This document shows, piece by piece, positions 54,793 through 63,995 of a stretch of 64,000 nucleotides of DNA. The DNA is from Corynebacterium yudongzhengii (GTDB lineage Bacteria > Actinomycetota > Actinomycetes > Mycobacteriales > Mycobacteriaceae). Where the stretch lies: positions 2,447,303 to 2,511,302 of the forward strand of contig NZ_CP026947.1 in the NCBI RefSeq assembly GCF_003065405.1, read 5' to 3'. The stretch's first letter is position 1. Every line of letters begins with the position of its first letter. A model generated the notes under the pieces. It saw only the letters and a program-made list of their open reading frames with translations, had not been told where the DNA came from and ran no database searches. Position numbers and translations under genes: made by a program.

Positions 54793-55368
54793 ATGGCGCC
54801 TGTATTCGACGACGCCTGCCCAGACGACGACCACCGCACGGACGACGAACTCGTCGAGGACTTTCTCGACGGCGACGTCCGCGCCTTCCGCATCATCATC
54901 GAACGTCACCGCGCCCGGTTGATCGCGGTGGCCCGGCGCTATGCCGCCAACGAGGATGATGCCCAAGACATCATGCAGGAGACCTGGCTGAAGGCCTCCA
55001 CCAGCCTCGACGGCTACCGGGCCGAGGCGAAACTGACCACCTGGCTGCACCGCATTGTCTCCAACCAGGGCTATGACTTCGTGCATCACCGCTCACGCAG
55101 GGAGCGCCCCGTCCTCGACGAGGAGGACACGGCGCACCGCATGCAGACGAAGCTCTCGCACACCCCGCACGAGCACGTGGTCAACACCATGCTCATGCAG
55201 CAGATACTCGCCAAGGTGCCGGAGTACCAGCGCACCGCGCTCGTCTTAGTGGACATGTTGGGCCACGACGTCTCCAGCGCCGCCCGCGCGCTCGGGGTGA
55301 GACCGGGGACGGTGAAGTCGCGCCGGGCGCGGGCGCGGGCCGTGTTGCAGGAGACGGTGGATGTATAA
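54793..55368 (+). CDS. sigM: ECF RNA polymerase sigma factor SigM
   Basis: 191 aa, with GGGGGGAAA before ATG 54793. Region 2: DFLDGDVRAFRIIIERHRAR, YAANEDDAQDIMQETWLKAS; region 4: QQILAKVPEYQRTALVLVDM, HDVSSAARALGVRPGTVKSR. In C. glutamicum SigM responds to disulphide stress and drives trxB and trxA, the next genes. No anti-sigma gene follows: only 118 bp separate it from trxB, whereas M. tuberculosis has rsmA between sigM and trxB2. Confidence 0.93.
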   Translation: MAPVFDDACPDDDHRTDDELVEDFLDGDVRAFRIIIERHRARLIAVARRYAANEDDAQDIMQETWLKASTSLDGYRAEAKLTTWLHRIVSNQGYDFVHHRSRRERPVLDEEDTAHRMQTKLSHTPHEHVVNTMLMQQILAKVPEYQRTALVLVDMLGHDVSSAARALGVRPGTVKSRRARARAVLQETVDV

Positions 55369-55486
55369 CAGTCCTGCAACGCCGCGAAATACTGTCGCGC
55401 CTGGTGCGGTTGGAATTAAAGCGCCCGCGATTCCGCGGCTACAATATGACCACAAATCCAGCCAATGTCAGGAGTAGTACACCTTC

Positions 55487-56419
55487 ATGTCCGAAACCAT
55501 CCATGATGTCGCCATCATCGGTTCCGGCCCGGCCGGCTACACCGCTGCGCTGTACGCGGCCCGCGCGGAGCTGTCCCCGATCGTCTTCGAGGGTTATGAG
55601 TACGGTGGCGAGCTCATGAACACCACCGAAGTGGAGAACTACCCCGGTTTCCAGAAGGGCATCATGGGCCCTGAACTCATGGAGGAGATGCGTTCCCAGG
55701 CCATCCGCTTCGGCGCTGACCTACGCATGGAGCTCGTCGACAGCGTGGAGCTCGACGGCCCGGTGAAGTCCATCCACGTCGGCGACGAGACCTACCGCGC
55801 CCGCGCGGTGATCCTCGCCACCGGCGCCGCCCCGCGCCACCTGGGTATTCCGGGCGAGCAGGAGCTCACCGGCCGCGGCGTGTCCACCTGCGCGACTTGC
55901 GATGGCTTCTTCTTCAAGGGCTACGATATCGCCGTCGTCGGCGGTGGGGATTCCGCGATGGAGGAGGCGAACTTCCTCACCAAGTTCGCGGAGAAGGTCT
56001 ACATCATTCACCGCCGCGAGGAGTTCCGCGCCTCCGCGATCATGTTGGAGCGCGCCCGCAACAACGAGAAGATCGAGATCCTGACCAACCGCACCGTCGA
56101 GTCCGTCATCGAGGACGACGGCAAGGTCGCCGGCCTCAAGCTGCGGGATACCGCCACCGGAAAGACCTCGGATCTGGATGTCTCGGCGATGTTCGTCGCC
56201 ATCGGCCACGACCCGCGTTCGGAGTTCTTGGGTGGCCAGGTGGAGCTTAACGACGGCGGATACGTCACCGTCGCCAACCCCTCGACCCGCACCTCCGTGG
56301 AGGGTGTCTTCGCCTGCGGGGATCTGGTCGACGATCACTACCGCCAGGCGATCACCGCCGCCGGCTCTGGCTGCAAGGCCGCGCTCGACGCCGAGGCGTA
56401 CCTCGGTGGGCTCGTCTAG
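55487..56419 (+). CDS. trxB: thioredoxin reductase
   Basis: 310 aa FAD enzyme. FAD motif [19 protein letters not shown], redox pair CATC in [14 protein letters not shown] (about residue 137) and NADPH motif [16 protein letters not shown]-terminal [15 protein letters not shown]. Reduces thioredoxin with NADPH in the cytoplasm. Next to sigM and trxA, matching a disulphide-stress regulon. Confidence 0.97.
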   Translation: MSETIHDVAIIGSGPAGYTAALYAARAELSPIVFEGYEYGGELMNTTEVENYPGFQKGIMGPELMEEMRSQAIRFGADLRMELVDSVELDGPVKSIHVGDETYRARAVILATGAAPRHLGIPGEQELTGRGVSTCATCDGFFFKGYDIAVVGGGDSAMEEANFLTKFAEKVYIIHRREEFRASAIMLERARNNEKIEILTNRTVESVIEDDGKVAGLKLRDTATGKTSDLDVSAMFVAIGHDPRSEFLGGQVELNDGGYVTVANPSTRTSVEGVFACGDLVDDHYRQAITAAGSGCKAALDAEAYLGGLV

Positions 56420-56449
56420 CTGAGTCTTAGGGGAAAGGAGAATTCAACC

Positions 56450-56773
56450 ATGACACCTCCCGTTGAGGTCACGCAGGACAACTTCCGTAGCACTGTCATC
56501 GAGTCGGATAAGCCCGTGCTCGTCGATTTCTGGGCCGAGTGGTGTGGCCCGTGCAAGAAGCTCTCCCCGGTCATCGACGAGATTTCCGAGGAGCTGGGCG
56601 ACAAGGTGACCGTCGCTAAGGTAGATGTCGACGCGCAGCGCATGCTCGGGGCGATGTATCAGGTGATGTCCATCCCCACCGTCATGCTGTTCAAGGACGG
56701 CGAGAAGGTCGACGAGTTCCAGGGCGTGCGCCCGAAGGAGGAGATCGTCGACATGATTTCCTCGCAATTATAA
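56450..56773 (+). CDS. trxA: thioredoxin
   Basis: 107 aa with the active site WAEWCGPCKKLSPVIDEI and the cis-Pro segment MSIPTVMLFKDG. Strong ribosome-binding site AAAGGAG 10 nt upstream. Follows trxB by 30 nt and is surely in the same operon. Confidence 0.97.
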   Translation: MTPPVEVTQDNFRSTVIESDKPVLVDFWAEWCGPCKKLSPVIDEISEELGDKVTVAKVDVDAQRMLGAMYQVMSIPTVMLFKDGEKVDEFQGVRPKEEIVDMISSQL

Positions 56774-56865
56774 ATATTTCATCACTTATACTTGTTTGGG
56801 GCGGGCAACCGCGACGAAGCGGGTAAGCTTCGTAGGGCACGGCTTTAAAGCACAGGAGGATGGAC

Positions 56866-58044
56866 GTGGAACACACACTGCGCGTTGGTGACTCCAGCGC
56901 GCGCGTCGCGGAGGCGCGCTCCACGCTCACCCGGCTGGGGTACTTAAGCGGCGACTCCGGCGCCCCGGACTGGAAGTCCCAGAAGTTCAGCGAGGAAGAC
57001 AAGCTTTTCGACGCCGAACTCGCCGAAGTCCTCAAAGCTTTCCAGCAGTCCCGGGGGATTTTGCCGTCGGGAAGCCTCGATACCACCACCCTGCGGGAGC
57101 TGCGCCACGCCTCCTACCGCCTCGGCGCGCGGGTGCTCAGCTACCAGCCGCACAACGAGTTGGTCGGCGATGATGTCATCGAGCTGCAGACCCAGCTGCA
57201 GGATCTGGGTTTCTACTCGCACCGGGTCGATGGCCAGTTCGGCAAGCAGACGCATGCCGCCGTCGCCGCCTACCAGCTCAACTCCGGGCTGCAGGACGAC
57301 GGCACGTGTGGCCCCGATACCCTGCGCGCCCTCTCGCTGCTCGGCCGGCGCATAACCGGTGGTTCCCCGCAGGCGCTGCGCGAGCGCGAGTACATGCGCA
57401 AAGCCGGCCCGCAGCTCGCGGGCAAGCGCGTGGTCCTCGACCCGGCGCTCGGCGGCTCCCACAAGGGCCAGGTGGTCCAGGGCCTCTACGGTGAGATCTC
57501 GGAGGAGGAGATCCTGTGGGATCTGGCCACCCGCGTCGAGGGCCGGATGATCGCCGCCGGCATGGAGACCATCATCTCCCGCCCGCGTACCGACGACCCC
57601 GCGCCGAGCGATCGCTCCGAGATGGCCAACGCCTTCGGCGCGGACCTCATGATCTCGCTGCACTGTGATCGCTACCAGAACGAGAAGGCCAACGGCGCGG
57701 CCACCTTCTACTTCGGTTCCGAGATCGGCGCGAACTCGCTCACCGGCGAGATGCTCTCCGGCTACATCCAGCGCGAGATCGTCGCCCGCACCGAGCTGAC
57801 CAACTGCGGCAACCACGCCCGCACCTGGCAGGTGCTGCGCCTGACCACGATGCCGACCGTCGAGGTGGTCCTGGGGTATCTCACCAACCCGCACGACGTA
57901 TCCATCCTCACCGACCCGGCCAAGCGCGACGTGATCGCGGAGGCCATCGTCGTGGCGGTCAAGCGGCTCTACTTGGTCGACGAGGACCACCAGCCGACGG
58001 GCACCTACCACTTCACTGACCTGCTGCGCGCCGAGGGCGTCTAA
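56866..58044 (+). CDS. cwlM: CwlM, amidase-fold regulator of peptidoglycan synthesis
   Basis: 392 aa. GTG 56866 is preferred because AGGAGG directly abuts the ATG at 56860 but lies 6 nt before the GTG. Two PG_binding_1 repeats (LRVGDSSARVAEARSTLTRL; GDDVIELQTQLQDLGF) precede an amidase_3 domain. The first zinc His is lost (VVLDPALGGSHKG instead of DPGHGG) and the terminal catalytic Glu seems lost too (PTVEVVLGYLTN), while SLHCD keeps its His. In mycobacteria CwlM is an essential non-enzymatic activator of MurA when phosphorylated; the losses here suit that role. Confidence 0.92.
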   Translation: MEHTLRVGDSSARVAEARSTLTRLGYLSGDSGAPDWKSQKFSEEDKLFDAELAEVLKAFQQSRGILPSGSLDTTTLRELRHASYRLGARVLSYQPHNELVGDDVIELQTQLQDLGFYSHRVDGQFGKQTHAAVAAYQLNSGLQDDGTCGPDTLRALSLLGRRITGGSPQALREREYMRKAGPQLAGKRVVLDPALGGSHKGQVVQGLYGEISEEEILWDLATRVEGRMIAAGMETIISRPRTDDPAPSDRSEMANAFGADLMISLHCDRYQNEKANGAATFYFGSEIGANSLTGEMLSGYIQREIVARTELTNCGNHARTWQVLRLTTMPTVEVVLGYLTNPHDVSILTDPAKRDVIAEAIVVAVKRLYLVDEDHQPTGTYHFTDLLRAEGV

Positions 58045-58052
58045 AAGCGGTT

Positions 58053-58700
58053 TTAGGCCTGCACCAAAACCTCGGCCTCGCGCAGCCGGGTTTCGCGCCC
58101 CTGCGCGGTGAGCACCGGGGTAATCGGCGGCAGCTCGAGGCGCATGCGTGGGAGCACCGGATGGTCGCGCACGACCTGGAAGCCGGCGCCTTCGAGCTGG
58201 TGGGCGTCGATAAGCCCGATCTCGCGGCGGCGGGCGACGATGTCGAGCACCGCCTCGCTGGCTTCGGCGGGTTCGACATCCGAGCGCAGGCCGAAGGCCT
58301 CGACCGCCGGGTATTCGCGCTGGGAGAGGTCCATGACCGCGGCGTCGAGGAGGATGGACTCGATGCCGCCGCCGGTGAGCGCTTCGTCGATAAAAAGCGA
58401 CGAGATGAGCTGGGCATCGAGGCTCACCGGGGCGGTGGGGACAACTTGGGTGCCGGGCGCATCAGCCGGCGCGCAGTAGATGATGCTGGCGCGCTGGCCG
58501 GCGGGGAAGCGCACGAGGAAGCCGCAGCGGCCGTAGTCGGTGAGCCGGGCGATGAGCCAGGCTTCCTTCTCGAAGCGCGACGAGGTGCGATCGAGGCGCT
58601 CGCGTATCGACGGCTCCATCTCCCAGAACACACTCTCCGCCGCATCGACCTGCAACTGATCCAGGTTCTGCGTGCCGAGCGGAAACAGCCGCTGCTGCAT
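58053..58700 (-). CDS. GNAT-like N-acetyltransferase domain protein
   Basis: 215 aa, conserved between cwlM and parB in corynebacteria. RFEKEAWLIARLTDYGRCGF, then SLDAQLISSLFIDEALTGGG IESILLDAAVMDL in GNAT-like order, with the acetyl-CoA segment weakly conserved. The target is unknown. Six nt downstream of parB and probably in its transcript. Confidence 0.75.
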   Translation of the reverse strand: MQQRLFPLGTQNLDQLQVDAAESVFWEMEPSIRERLDRTSSRFEKEAWLIARLTDYGRCGFLVRFPAGQRASIIYCAPADAPGTQVVPTAPVSLDAQLISSLFIDEALTGGGIESILLDAAVMDLSQREYPAVEAFGLRSDVEPAEASEAVLDIVARRREIGLIDAHQLEGAGFQVVRDHPVLPRMRLELPPITPVLTAQGRETRLREAEVLVQA

Positions 58701-58706
58701 GGCTGG

Positions 58707-59777
58707 CTAGTCGTCTTTCTCGATGAGCGACATGATGCGCTCGAAGTCATCCCGGTCGCCGAACTCGACGACGATCTTGCCCTTGCGCTTGCCCATCGAG
58801 ACCGAGACCTTCGTATCCCACGTATCGGACAGGCGCTCGGCGGCGGCGGTGGCGAACTCCGGGGTCGGGGTGGGCGTGCGTTTCGACGGCGCCGCCTGCG
58901 CCTTCCCACCGCGATTGATAAGAGTCACAGCTTCCTCGGTCGCGCGCACGGATAGCCCCTCGCGCACGATACGCTCGGCGAGCTCGTTTTGGGCCTGGCC
59001 GTCGTCGTCGAGCTTCACGCCGAGCAGGGCGCGGGCGTGGCCGGCGGACAGGACCCCGGCGGCGACCCGCTTCTGCACGCCGACGGGCAGCTGCACGAGG
59101 CGGATGGTGTTGGTGATCACGGGACGCGAGCGGCCGAGGCGGTCGGCGAGCTCGGCCTGGGTGACGCCGAATTCCTCGAGGAGCTGCTGGTAGGCGGCTG
59201 CCTCCTCGAGCGGGTTGAGCTGGACGCGGTGGATGTTCTCCAGCAGCGCGTCGCGCAGCATGTTCTCATCCGAGGTGTCGCGGATGATCGCCGGGATGGT
59301 CTTGAGGCCCGCCTTCGCGGCGGCGCGCCAGCGGCGCTCGCCCATGATGAGCTGGTAGCCGTCGTCATCTGGGGCGCGACGCACGACGATGGGCTGCAGC
59401 AGCCCGAACTCGCGGATCGAGTGGACGAGCTCGGCAAGCTCGTCGGGATCAAAGACCTCGCGGGGGTTTTTGATGTTCGGCTCGATCGTGCCGATGGGCA
59501 GCTCGGCGTAGGTGGCGCCGACGTCCTCGTTGGCGTTCTCGGAATTAGTGTCCTCGGCGTGGACGGCCTTGCGCATCGCCTTCGACGGCTTCTGGCGGCT
59601 GCCTCCGGCCGGGAACACGGGGGCGCCGGGGACCTTCTTCTCGGCGCCGAAGATGACGTCGGCGGCCCCGTTGCCGATCTTCGGGCGCGGGGCGTCTCCG
59701 GCCTCCGGCCCGGGCCCCGACGGGATCAGGGCTCCGAGGCCCTTGCCGAGGCCTCCCTTACGCGGCTTGTCTGCCAC
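58707..59777 (-). CDS. parB: chromosome-partition protein ParB
   Basis: 356 aa from GTG 59777 (GAGAGGAT upstream); the frame is open further but homology begins at [21 protein letters not shown]-terminal CTPase/ParB motifs [20 protein letters not shown] and [16 protein letters not shown] (GERR box), central [23 protein letters not shown], and C-terminal dimer domain. Binds the GTTTCACGTGAAAC sites described in this window, spreads as a clamp and loads condensin. Confidence 0.96.
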   Translation of the reverse strand: MADKPRKGGLGKGLGALIPSGPGPEAGDAPRPKIGNGAADVIFGAEKKVPGAPVFPAGGSRQKPSKAMRKAVHAEDTNSENANEDVGATYAELPIGTIEPNIKNPREVFDPDELAELVHSIREFGLLQPIVVRRAPDDDGYQLIMGERRWRAAAKAGLKTIPAIIRDTSDENMLRDALLENIHRVQLNPLEEAAAYQQLLEEFGVTQAELADRLGRSRPVITNTIRLVQLPVGVQKRVAAGVLSAGHARALLGVKLDDDGQAQNELAERIVREGLSVRATEEAVTLINRGGKAQAAPSKRTPTPTPEFATAAAERLSDTWDTKVSVSMGKRKGKIVVEFGDRDDFERIMSLIEKDD

Positions 59778-59797
59778 AGTGACATCCTCTCTCTTTC

Positions 59798-60763
59798 TCA
59801 GGCGTCGTGGTGAGTGTCGTTGGCGGGGTCGTCGAGAAGCGCGCGCGTGGCGGGGCTCACGCCGATCGGACCGGTAGTCTCGTGCGCCGGGTAGTCGCCG
59901 CGGGTGGCGAACTCGCGCGCGGCATCCAGATAGGCGAGCGCCCCGCGCGATCCCGGGTCGTAGTCGATGACGGTCTGGCCGTAGCCAGGGGCTTCGGAGA
60001 TCTTCACGCTGCGCGGGATGACGTTTTTCAGCACGACGTCGCCGAACTGGCCGCGCACCTCCTCGACGACCTGCTCGGCGAGCTTGGTACGCCCGTCGTA
60101 CATGGTCATCAGGATCCCGGAGATGTGCAGCGAGGGGTTCAGGTGCTCGCGGATCATGGAGATGTTGCCGAGCAGCTGGCCCACGCCCTCCAGCGCGTAG
60201 TACTCGCACTGGATGGGGATGACTACCTCATCGACGGCCACCATCGCGTTGATGGTCAAAAGGCCGAGCGAAGGCGGGCAGTCGATGATGATGAAGTCGA
60301 AGTCCTGCTCTTTGACGTGGCCTTTGCGCAGGGCGTCAGCGAGCCGGTACTCGCGGCGCTCGAGCATGACGAGTTCGATCTCCGCGCCGGCGAGATCAAT
60401 CGTGGCCGGAATGCAGAAGAGGTTCTCGTTCGCGCTCTGCTGGATCGCGTCCTGCGGGGAGATCTCGCCGATGAGCAGCTCATAGGAGCTCTCGGTGCCG
60501 GCGCGGTGCTCGACACCGAGGGCGGTCGAGGCGTTACCCTGCGGGTCGAGGTCCACCACGAGCACCTTGAGCCCGTGGTGGGACAGCGCCGCCGCCAGAT
60601 TCACCGACGAGGTGGTCTTGCCGACGCCGCCTTTCTGGTTCGCGATCGTGATCAGCCGGGTTTCTTTCGGGCGCTCAAGCGAGAGGCGGTTCGGGGTGAG
60701 CACCTCGGCCGCGCGGCGGGCGGCCGCGGCGATCGGGGTGTCGTCCCACTGCGCTTCATCCAT
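59798..60763 (-). CDS. parA: chromosome-partition ATPase ParA
   Basis: 321 aa. Deviant Walker [21 protein letters not shown] (residues about 42-61), switch [17 protein letters not shown], Walker [13 protein letters not shown]-terminal 35 residues form an extension usual in actinobacterial ParA. Upstream of parB with a 20-nt gap. Confidence 0.97.
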   Translation of the reverse strand: MDEAQWDDTPIAAAARRAAEVLTPNRLSLERPKETRLITIANQKGGVGKTTSSVNLAAALSHHGLKVLVVDLDPQGNASTALGVEHRAGTESSYELLIGEISPQDAIQQSANENLFCIPATIDLAGAEIELVMLERREYRLADALRKGHVKEQDFDFIIIDCPPSLGLLTINAMVAVDEVVIPIQCEYYALEGVGQLLGNISMIREHLNPSLHISGILMTMYDGRTKLAEQVVEEVRGQFGDVVLKNVIPRSVKISEAPGYGQTVIDYDPGSRGALAYLDAAREFATRGDYPAHETTGPIGVSPATRALLDDPANDTHHDA

Positions 60764-60790
60764 GCTGTCCTACCTTAGTTGCTCCACCAA

Positions 60791-61432
60791 TCACTGCACC
60801 CGCGGTATACGAATCAGGGTCGTCGGCTGCTCGAGGTGCTGCTCGCCGACGGTGAAGATCTCCGCTTCACCGCCGCCGGCCTTCGTGATCTCGGCGCGAT
60901 CGCGCTCGAGCTCGTCGGCCACCGAGGCGCCCTTCATCGCGATCATCGCTCCGCGGGGCTTCACCAGCGGCAGCGACCAGCGCGCCAGCCGGCCGAGCGG
61001 CGCCACCGCGCGGGAGGTGACGACGTCCACTTTCTCAGCCTGCACCACCTCGCGGTCTTCTGCCCGCCCGCGCAGCACGGTGACGTTATCCAGGCCCAGC
61101 TCCTCGCGCACCTCGTTCAAGAACGTGGAGCGCTTGAGCAGCGGCTCGACGAGCCGGATGTGAAGATCCGGGCGCGCAATCGCCAGCGGGATGCCCGGCA
61201 GGCCGGCGCCCGAGCCGATGTCGGCGACGCTTATAGACTCATCGAAGGCCTCGCCGATGACGGCGCAGTTGAGCACGTGGCGCTCCCAGAGCTTGGGAAC
61301 CTCGCGCGGGCCGATGAAGCCGCGGGTGGAGCCGTCGGTGGCCAGCAGGCGGTGATAAGCGATCGCCAGCTCTAAGCGCTCACCGAAGACGTCTGCGGCG
61401 CTCGCGGGCGGGGCGGGAAGCTCGCTGGTCAT
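60791..61432 (-). CDS. rsmG: 16S rRNA (guanine-N7)-methyltransferase RsmG
   Basis: 213 aa. SAM motif SVADIGSGAGLPGIPLAIAR, then LVEPLLKRSTFLNEV and the family segment VTSRAVAPLGRLARWSLPLV. Methylates G527 of 16S rRNA; loss gives low-level streptomycin resistance in related bacteria. First gene of the rsmG-parA-parB group. Confidence 0.96.
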   Translation of the reverse strand: MTSELPAPPASAADVFGERLELAIAYHRLLATDGSTRGFIGPREVPKLWERHVLNCAVIGEAFDESISVADIGSGAGLPGIPLAIARPDLHIRLVEPLLKRSTFLNEVREELGLDNVTVLRGRAEDREVVQAEKVDVVTSRAVAPLGRLARWSLPLVKPRGAMIAMKGASVADELERDRAEITKAGGGEAEIFTVGEQHLEQPTTLIRIPRVQ

Positions 61433-61496
61433 GATGCTCCTTTGCTGCCGGGGGTACTCGCAAAACTCGACTTTACCGCTCTGACTGCCAGAGACG

Positions 61497-61533
61497 AAGA
61501 CACCGCCCGCCGGTTGCCCGGGAGCGGTGTCTT
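61497..61533 (-). terminator. hairpin after yidC
   Basis: A perfect 10-bp stem, AAGACACCGC (61497-61506) and GCGGTGTCTT (61524-61533), directly after the yidC stop. It should separate the rpmH-yidC group from rsmG-parAB, though the U-tract is poor. Confidence 0.65.
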
Positions 61534-61537
61534 AGTG

Positions 61538-62614
61538 CTATTTCTTCTTCTTTTTCTTTTTCTTCTTCTTGGCCTGGGAGCGGGCTCTTTCGGCGGCCTT
61601 CCGGTCGACCTGCTGGGCCTGCTGGTTCTGCTGGGCCTGGTCGGCGGCGCGCTGCTTCTTGGAGCGCTTGTCGCGCTTGCGCGCACCCGGCTTCGGGGCG
61701 TTGGCCTGGGCGGCCTCGCGGCGCTCCTGCTCTTCCTTCTCCTCCTCGCGGTCCATGGCGGCGTAGACGATGCGGGTCTGCACGAAGGTCCACAGGGTGT
61801 TGGTGAGCATGTAGGACAGCAGGCCGATGGCCCAGATGAAGCCGGTCGCGATCGTTATGATCGGGAAGACCCAGAGCATCATCTTGCCCATCATCTGCTG
61901 CTGCATCTGCATCATCTCGGCGTTGTCCCCGGTGGGGGCGGAGACCTTACCGGAGGCCTGACGCTGCTTCTGCCGGTTGAGCGTGTACCGGGCGTTTAAG
62001 TGCGTGAAGGTGGCGATCAGCGCGATGAAAGGCACCGCCACCAGGATGATGTTCAGGCGGGTGAAGTCGACGGGTTCGAAGGCCGCGTACTGCTCCTCCG
62101 GCATGCCGATGAAGGCCGACAGCGGCACGCCGAAGATACGGGCATCCAGGAAGGAGTTGACGTCCTCGACCGAGAAGAAGTAGTTCCCAATCGACCGGTT
62201 TTCCTCCGGCGTCATCCCCAGGCCGTTGAAGGCAGTGCCGGTGCGGTTGAACGAGCGCAGGACGTGGAAGATACCCAGGAAGACGGGGATCTGCACGAGC
62301 ATCGGCAGACAGCCCGCGATCGGGTTGAACCCGGATTCCTTGTAGAGCTTCTGGGTCTCCTGGGCGAGCTTTTCTTTATCGTTCTTGTAGCGCTCCCGCA
62401 GGGCCTGGATCTTCGGCGAGAGTTCCTGCATCTGCCGCCCAGAGCGCAGGGACTTCACGGTGGGGTAGACGAGCAGGGCCTTCACCGTGGCGGTGAGCAG
62501 CACGATGGCCGCCAGCCAGGTGAAGCCGCCGTCTTCCGGGAGGCCGAGGAACGTGAGTACCTCGCGCCAGAACCACATGACGGCCGATATGGGGTAGTAG
62601 ATGAAATCGAGCAC
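61538..62614 (-). CDS. yidC: membrane protein insertase YidC
   Basis: 358 aa. Five helices; core ILLTATVKALLVYPTVKSLR, LSPKIQALRERYKNDKEKLA, GCLPMLVQIPVFLGIFHVL (with the hydrophilic-groove Arg in TVKSLRSGRQ). The tail is extremely basic and ends in eleven lysines after QAKK, probably contacting ribosomal RNA. Inserts membrane proteins with or without SecYEG. The jag gene, found after yidC in mycobacteria, is absent here. Confidence 0.95.
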   Translation of the reverse strand: MLDFIYYPISAVMWFWREVLTFLGLPEDGGFTWLAAIVLLTATVKALLVYPTVKSLRSGRQMQELSPKIQALRERYKNDKEKLAQETQKLYKESGFNPIAGCLPMLVQIPVFLGIFHVLRSFNRTGTAFNGLGMTPEENRSIGNYFFSVEDVNSFLDARIFGVPLSAFIGMPEEQYAAFEPVDFTRLNIILVAVPFIALIATFTHLNARYTLNRQKQRQASGKVSAPTGDNAEMMQMQQQMMGKMMLWVFPIITIATGFIWAIGLLSYMLTNTLWTFVQTRIVYAAMDREEEKEEQERREAAQANAPKPGARKRDKRSKKQRAADQAQQNQQAQQVDRKAAERARSQAKKKKKKKKKK

Positions 62615-62654
62615 GGGGCCTCGAATCTCCTAGATCAGCGTATGAATTCGGGGA

Positions 62655-62954
62655 TTAATCGTGTTCCGGTACGGGATCGTACCCGCCAGGGTGCCAGGGA
62701 CCACACTTCGACAGACGAACCAGGCCCATCACCATCCCGCGCAACAAACCGTACCGAGCGATGGCCTCTAAGGTATAGGCGCTGCACGTCGGTTCGAAAC
62801 GACAGGTGGACGCCGGTTTCAACCCGGAGAGGTGCTCCTGATAGAAGCTGACTAGCGCTACCCCGGCCCGGGCCAGCGGCCCTTTCGGGGCGGGGATCTC
62901 ATCGCCGTCGGTGTTCGTTAGCTCGGCCACTTCGACCGGGCCTTGGTGAGGCAC
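62655..62954 (-). CDS. yidD: YidD, membrane protein insertion efficiency factor
   Basis: 99 aa from GTG 62954, or shorter from GTG 62930 (VAELTNTDG). Core [67 protein letters not shown] is the DUF37/YidD signature with three conserved cysteines. Overlaps rnpA by 37 nt if the longer start is used. Confidence 0.93.
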   Translation of the reverse strand: MPHQGPVEVAELTNTDGDEIPAPKGPLARAGVALVSFYQEHLSGLKPASTCRFEPTCSAYTLEAIARYGLLRGMVMGLVRLSKCGPWHPGGYDPVPEHD

Positions 62955-63289
62955 TTGACGATGTCACGACGCAGCTGGTCACTGTCCGCACCACCGGCGG
63001 CGGGTAAGGCGCGGACGACGATGCCGGCGGTGGGCGGAAGGTCGTCGATAAGCGCGGCGCAGATGTGGCGCAACCGGCGGGAGGTGCGGTGCCTGACGAC
63101 GGCGCCGCCCACCGCTTTGGACACAATGAGGCCGAACCGAGGCCCGCCCGTGGTGACAAACGCGGCGCCTGGTCCGGCCTTTAGGTCATGGAAGTGCACG
63201 ACCACGGTTTTGCTGCCTGCCCGCGTTCCCTTCTTCACCGTGCGGGAAAACTCCGCCGGCGAGGTGAACTTATACTTCTTCGGCAGCAC
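62918..63289 (-). CDS. rnpA: ribonuclease P protein component
   Basis: 123 aa. N-terminal [46 protein letters not shown] containing the RNR-type basic motif. Binds the RNase P RNA in 5' processing of tRNA. Between rpmH and yidD in the standard order. Confidence 0.95.
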   Translation of the reverse strand: MLPKKYKFTSPAEFSRTVKKGTRAGSKTVVVHFHDLKAGPGAAFVTTGGPRFGLIVSKAVGGAVVRHRTSRRLRHICAALIDDLPPTAGIVVRALPAAGGADSDQLRRDIVKCLTKARSKWPS

Positions 63290-63299
63290 GGGCGGCGCT

Positions 63300-63443
63300 T
63301 TAAGCGGTGAGCTTAGCGCGGCCCTTCTTGCGGCGGGCCGCCACGATGGCGCGGCCGGCGCGGGTGCGCATGCGGGTACGGAAGCCGTGCTTGCGGGAGC
63401 GACGGCGGTTGTTCGGCTGGTACGTCATCTTGCCCTTAGCCAC
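63300..63443 (-). CDS. rpmH: 50S ribosomal protein L34
   Basis: 47 aa from GTG 63443: [20 protein letters not shown], then [20 protein letters not shown]. Length and sequence are canonical. Ribosome-binding site AGGAG about 8 nt upstream. Confidence 0.97.
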   Translation of the reverse strand: MAKGKMTYQPNNRRRSRKHGFRTRMRTRAGRAIVAARRKKGRAKLTA

Positions 63444-63899
63444 GATGATCTCCTGTTCTTCGCTGCGGTTCGCGGACCCGGTCGTCGCAAAACCGCACAA
63501 GTTTCAAGCTGCACAGACGCGGGAGCCGGCACCGACGCGCGGGGAAAAGCCGCGGTCCGGGGATTCGGTGCAGTCACCGCTTTCACAAGCACATCGACGA
63601 GTCGACCGCATGCGGAAAGACTCGAGGTATGTGACAGACCCGTTCAGACTACGGCAGTCGGCGCGGCGCGAACAAATCGACACACCCCGCACGCCACGCC
63701 TCCTGCCTGGGTACCCCCGGAATTACATAACTGTGTTTGCGGGCAGGTCACTGCCCAGTTTTGCGGGAGACGCTGCGGAAGTCGGATGTCCACACCGGCA
63801 TCACAAAAGTTGGACCACAGGCTCATCTAGACCGACTGACAGGTTGTGAGTAACAATGGCTCTCAACGATCTTTTCGCTGTGTGCGGACAGGTTCCGGT

Positions 63900-63908
63900 T
63901 GTGGATAA
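63900..63908 (-). other. DnaA box
   Basis: TGTGGATAA, the reverse complement of TTATCCACA, an exact match to the DnaA consensus, next to rpmH. Confidence 0.8.
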
Positions 63909-63986
63909 CCCTGAATCTGAGGTTGAGGCTTTTGCCGAAAAGACCTCGTTTTCGCTGGTTATCGTGGAATTTGCGAAGTCCACATC

Positions 63987-63995
63987 TTTTCCACA
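63987..63995 (+). other. DnaA box, one mismatch
   Basis: TTTTCCACA differs from TTATCCACA in one position and fits the relaxed consensus TTWTNCACA. Confidence 0.6.

Noticed and set aside
63801..63983. 60-codon minus-strand ORF in the presumed oriC
   Set aside because: Contains the DnaA boxes, has no homology or ribosome-binding site and lies in a region expected to be non-coding.
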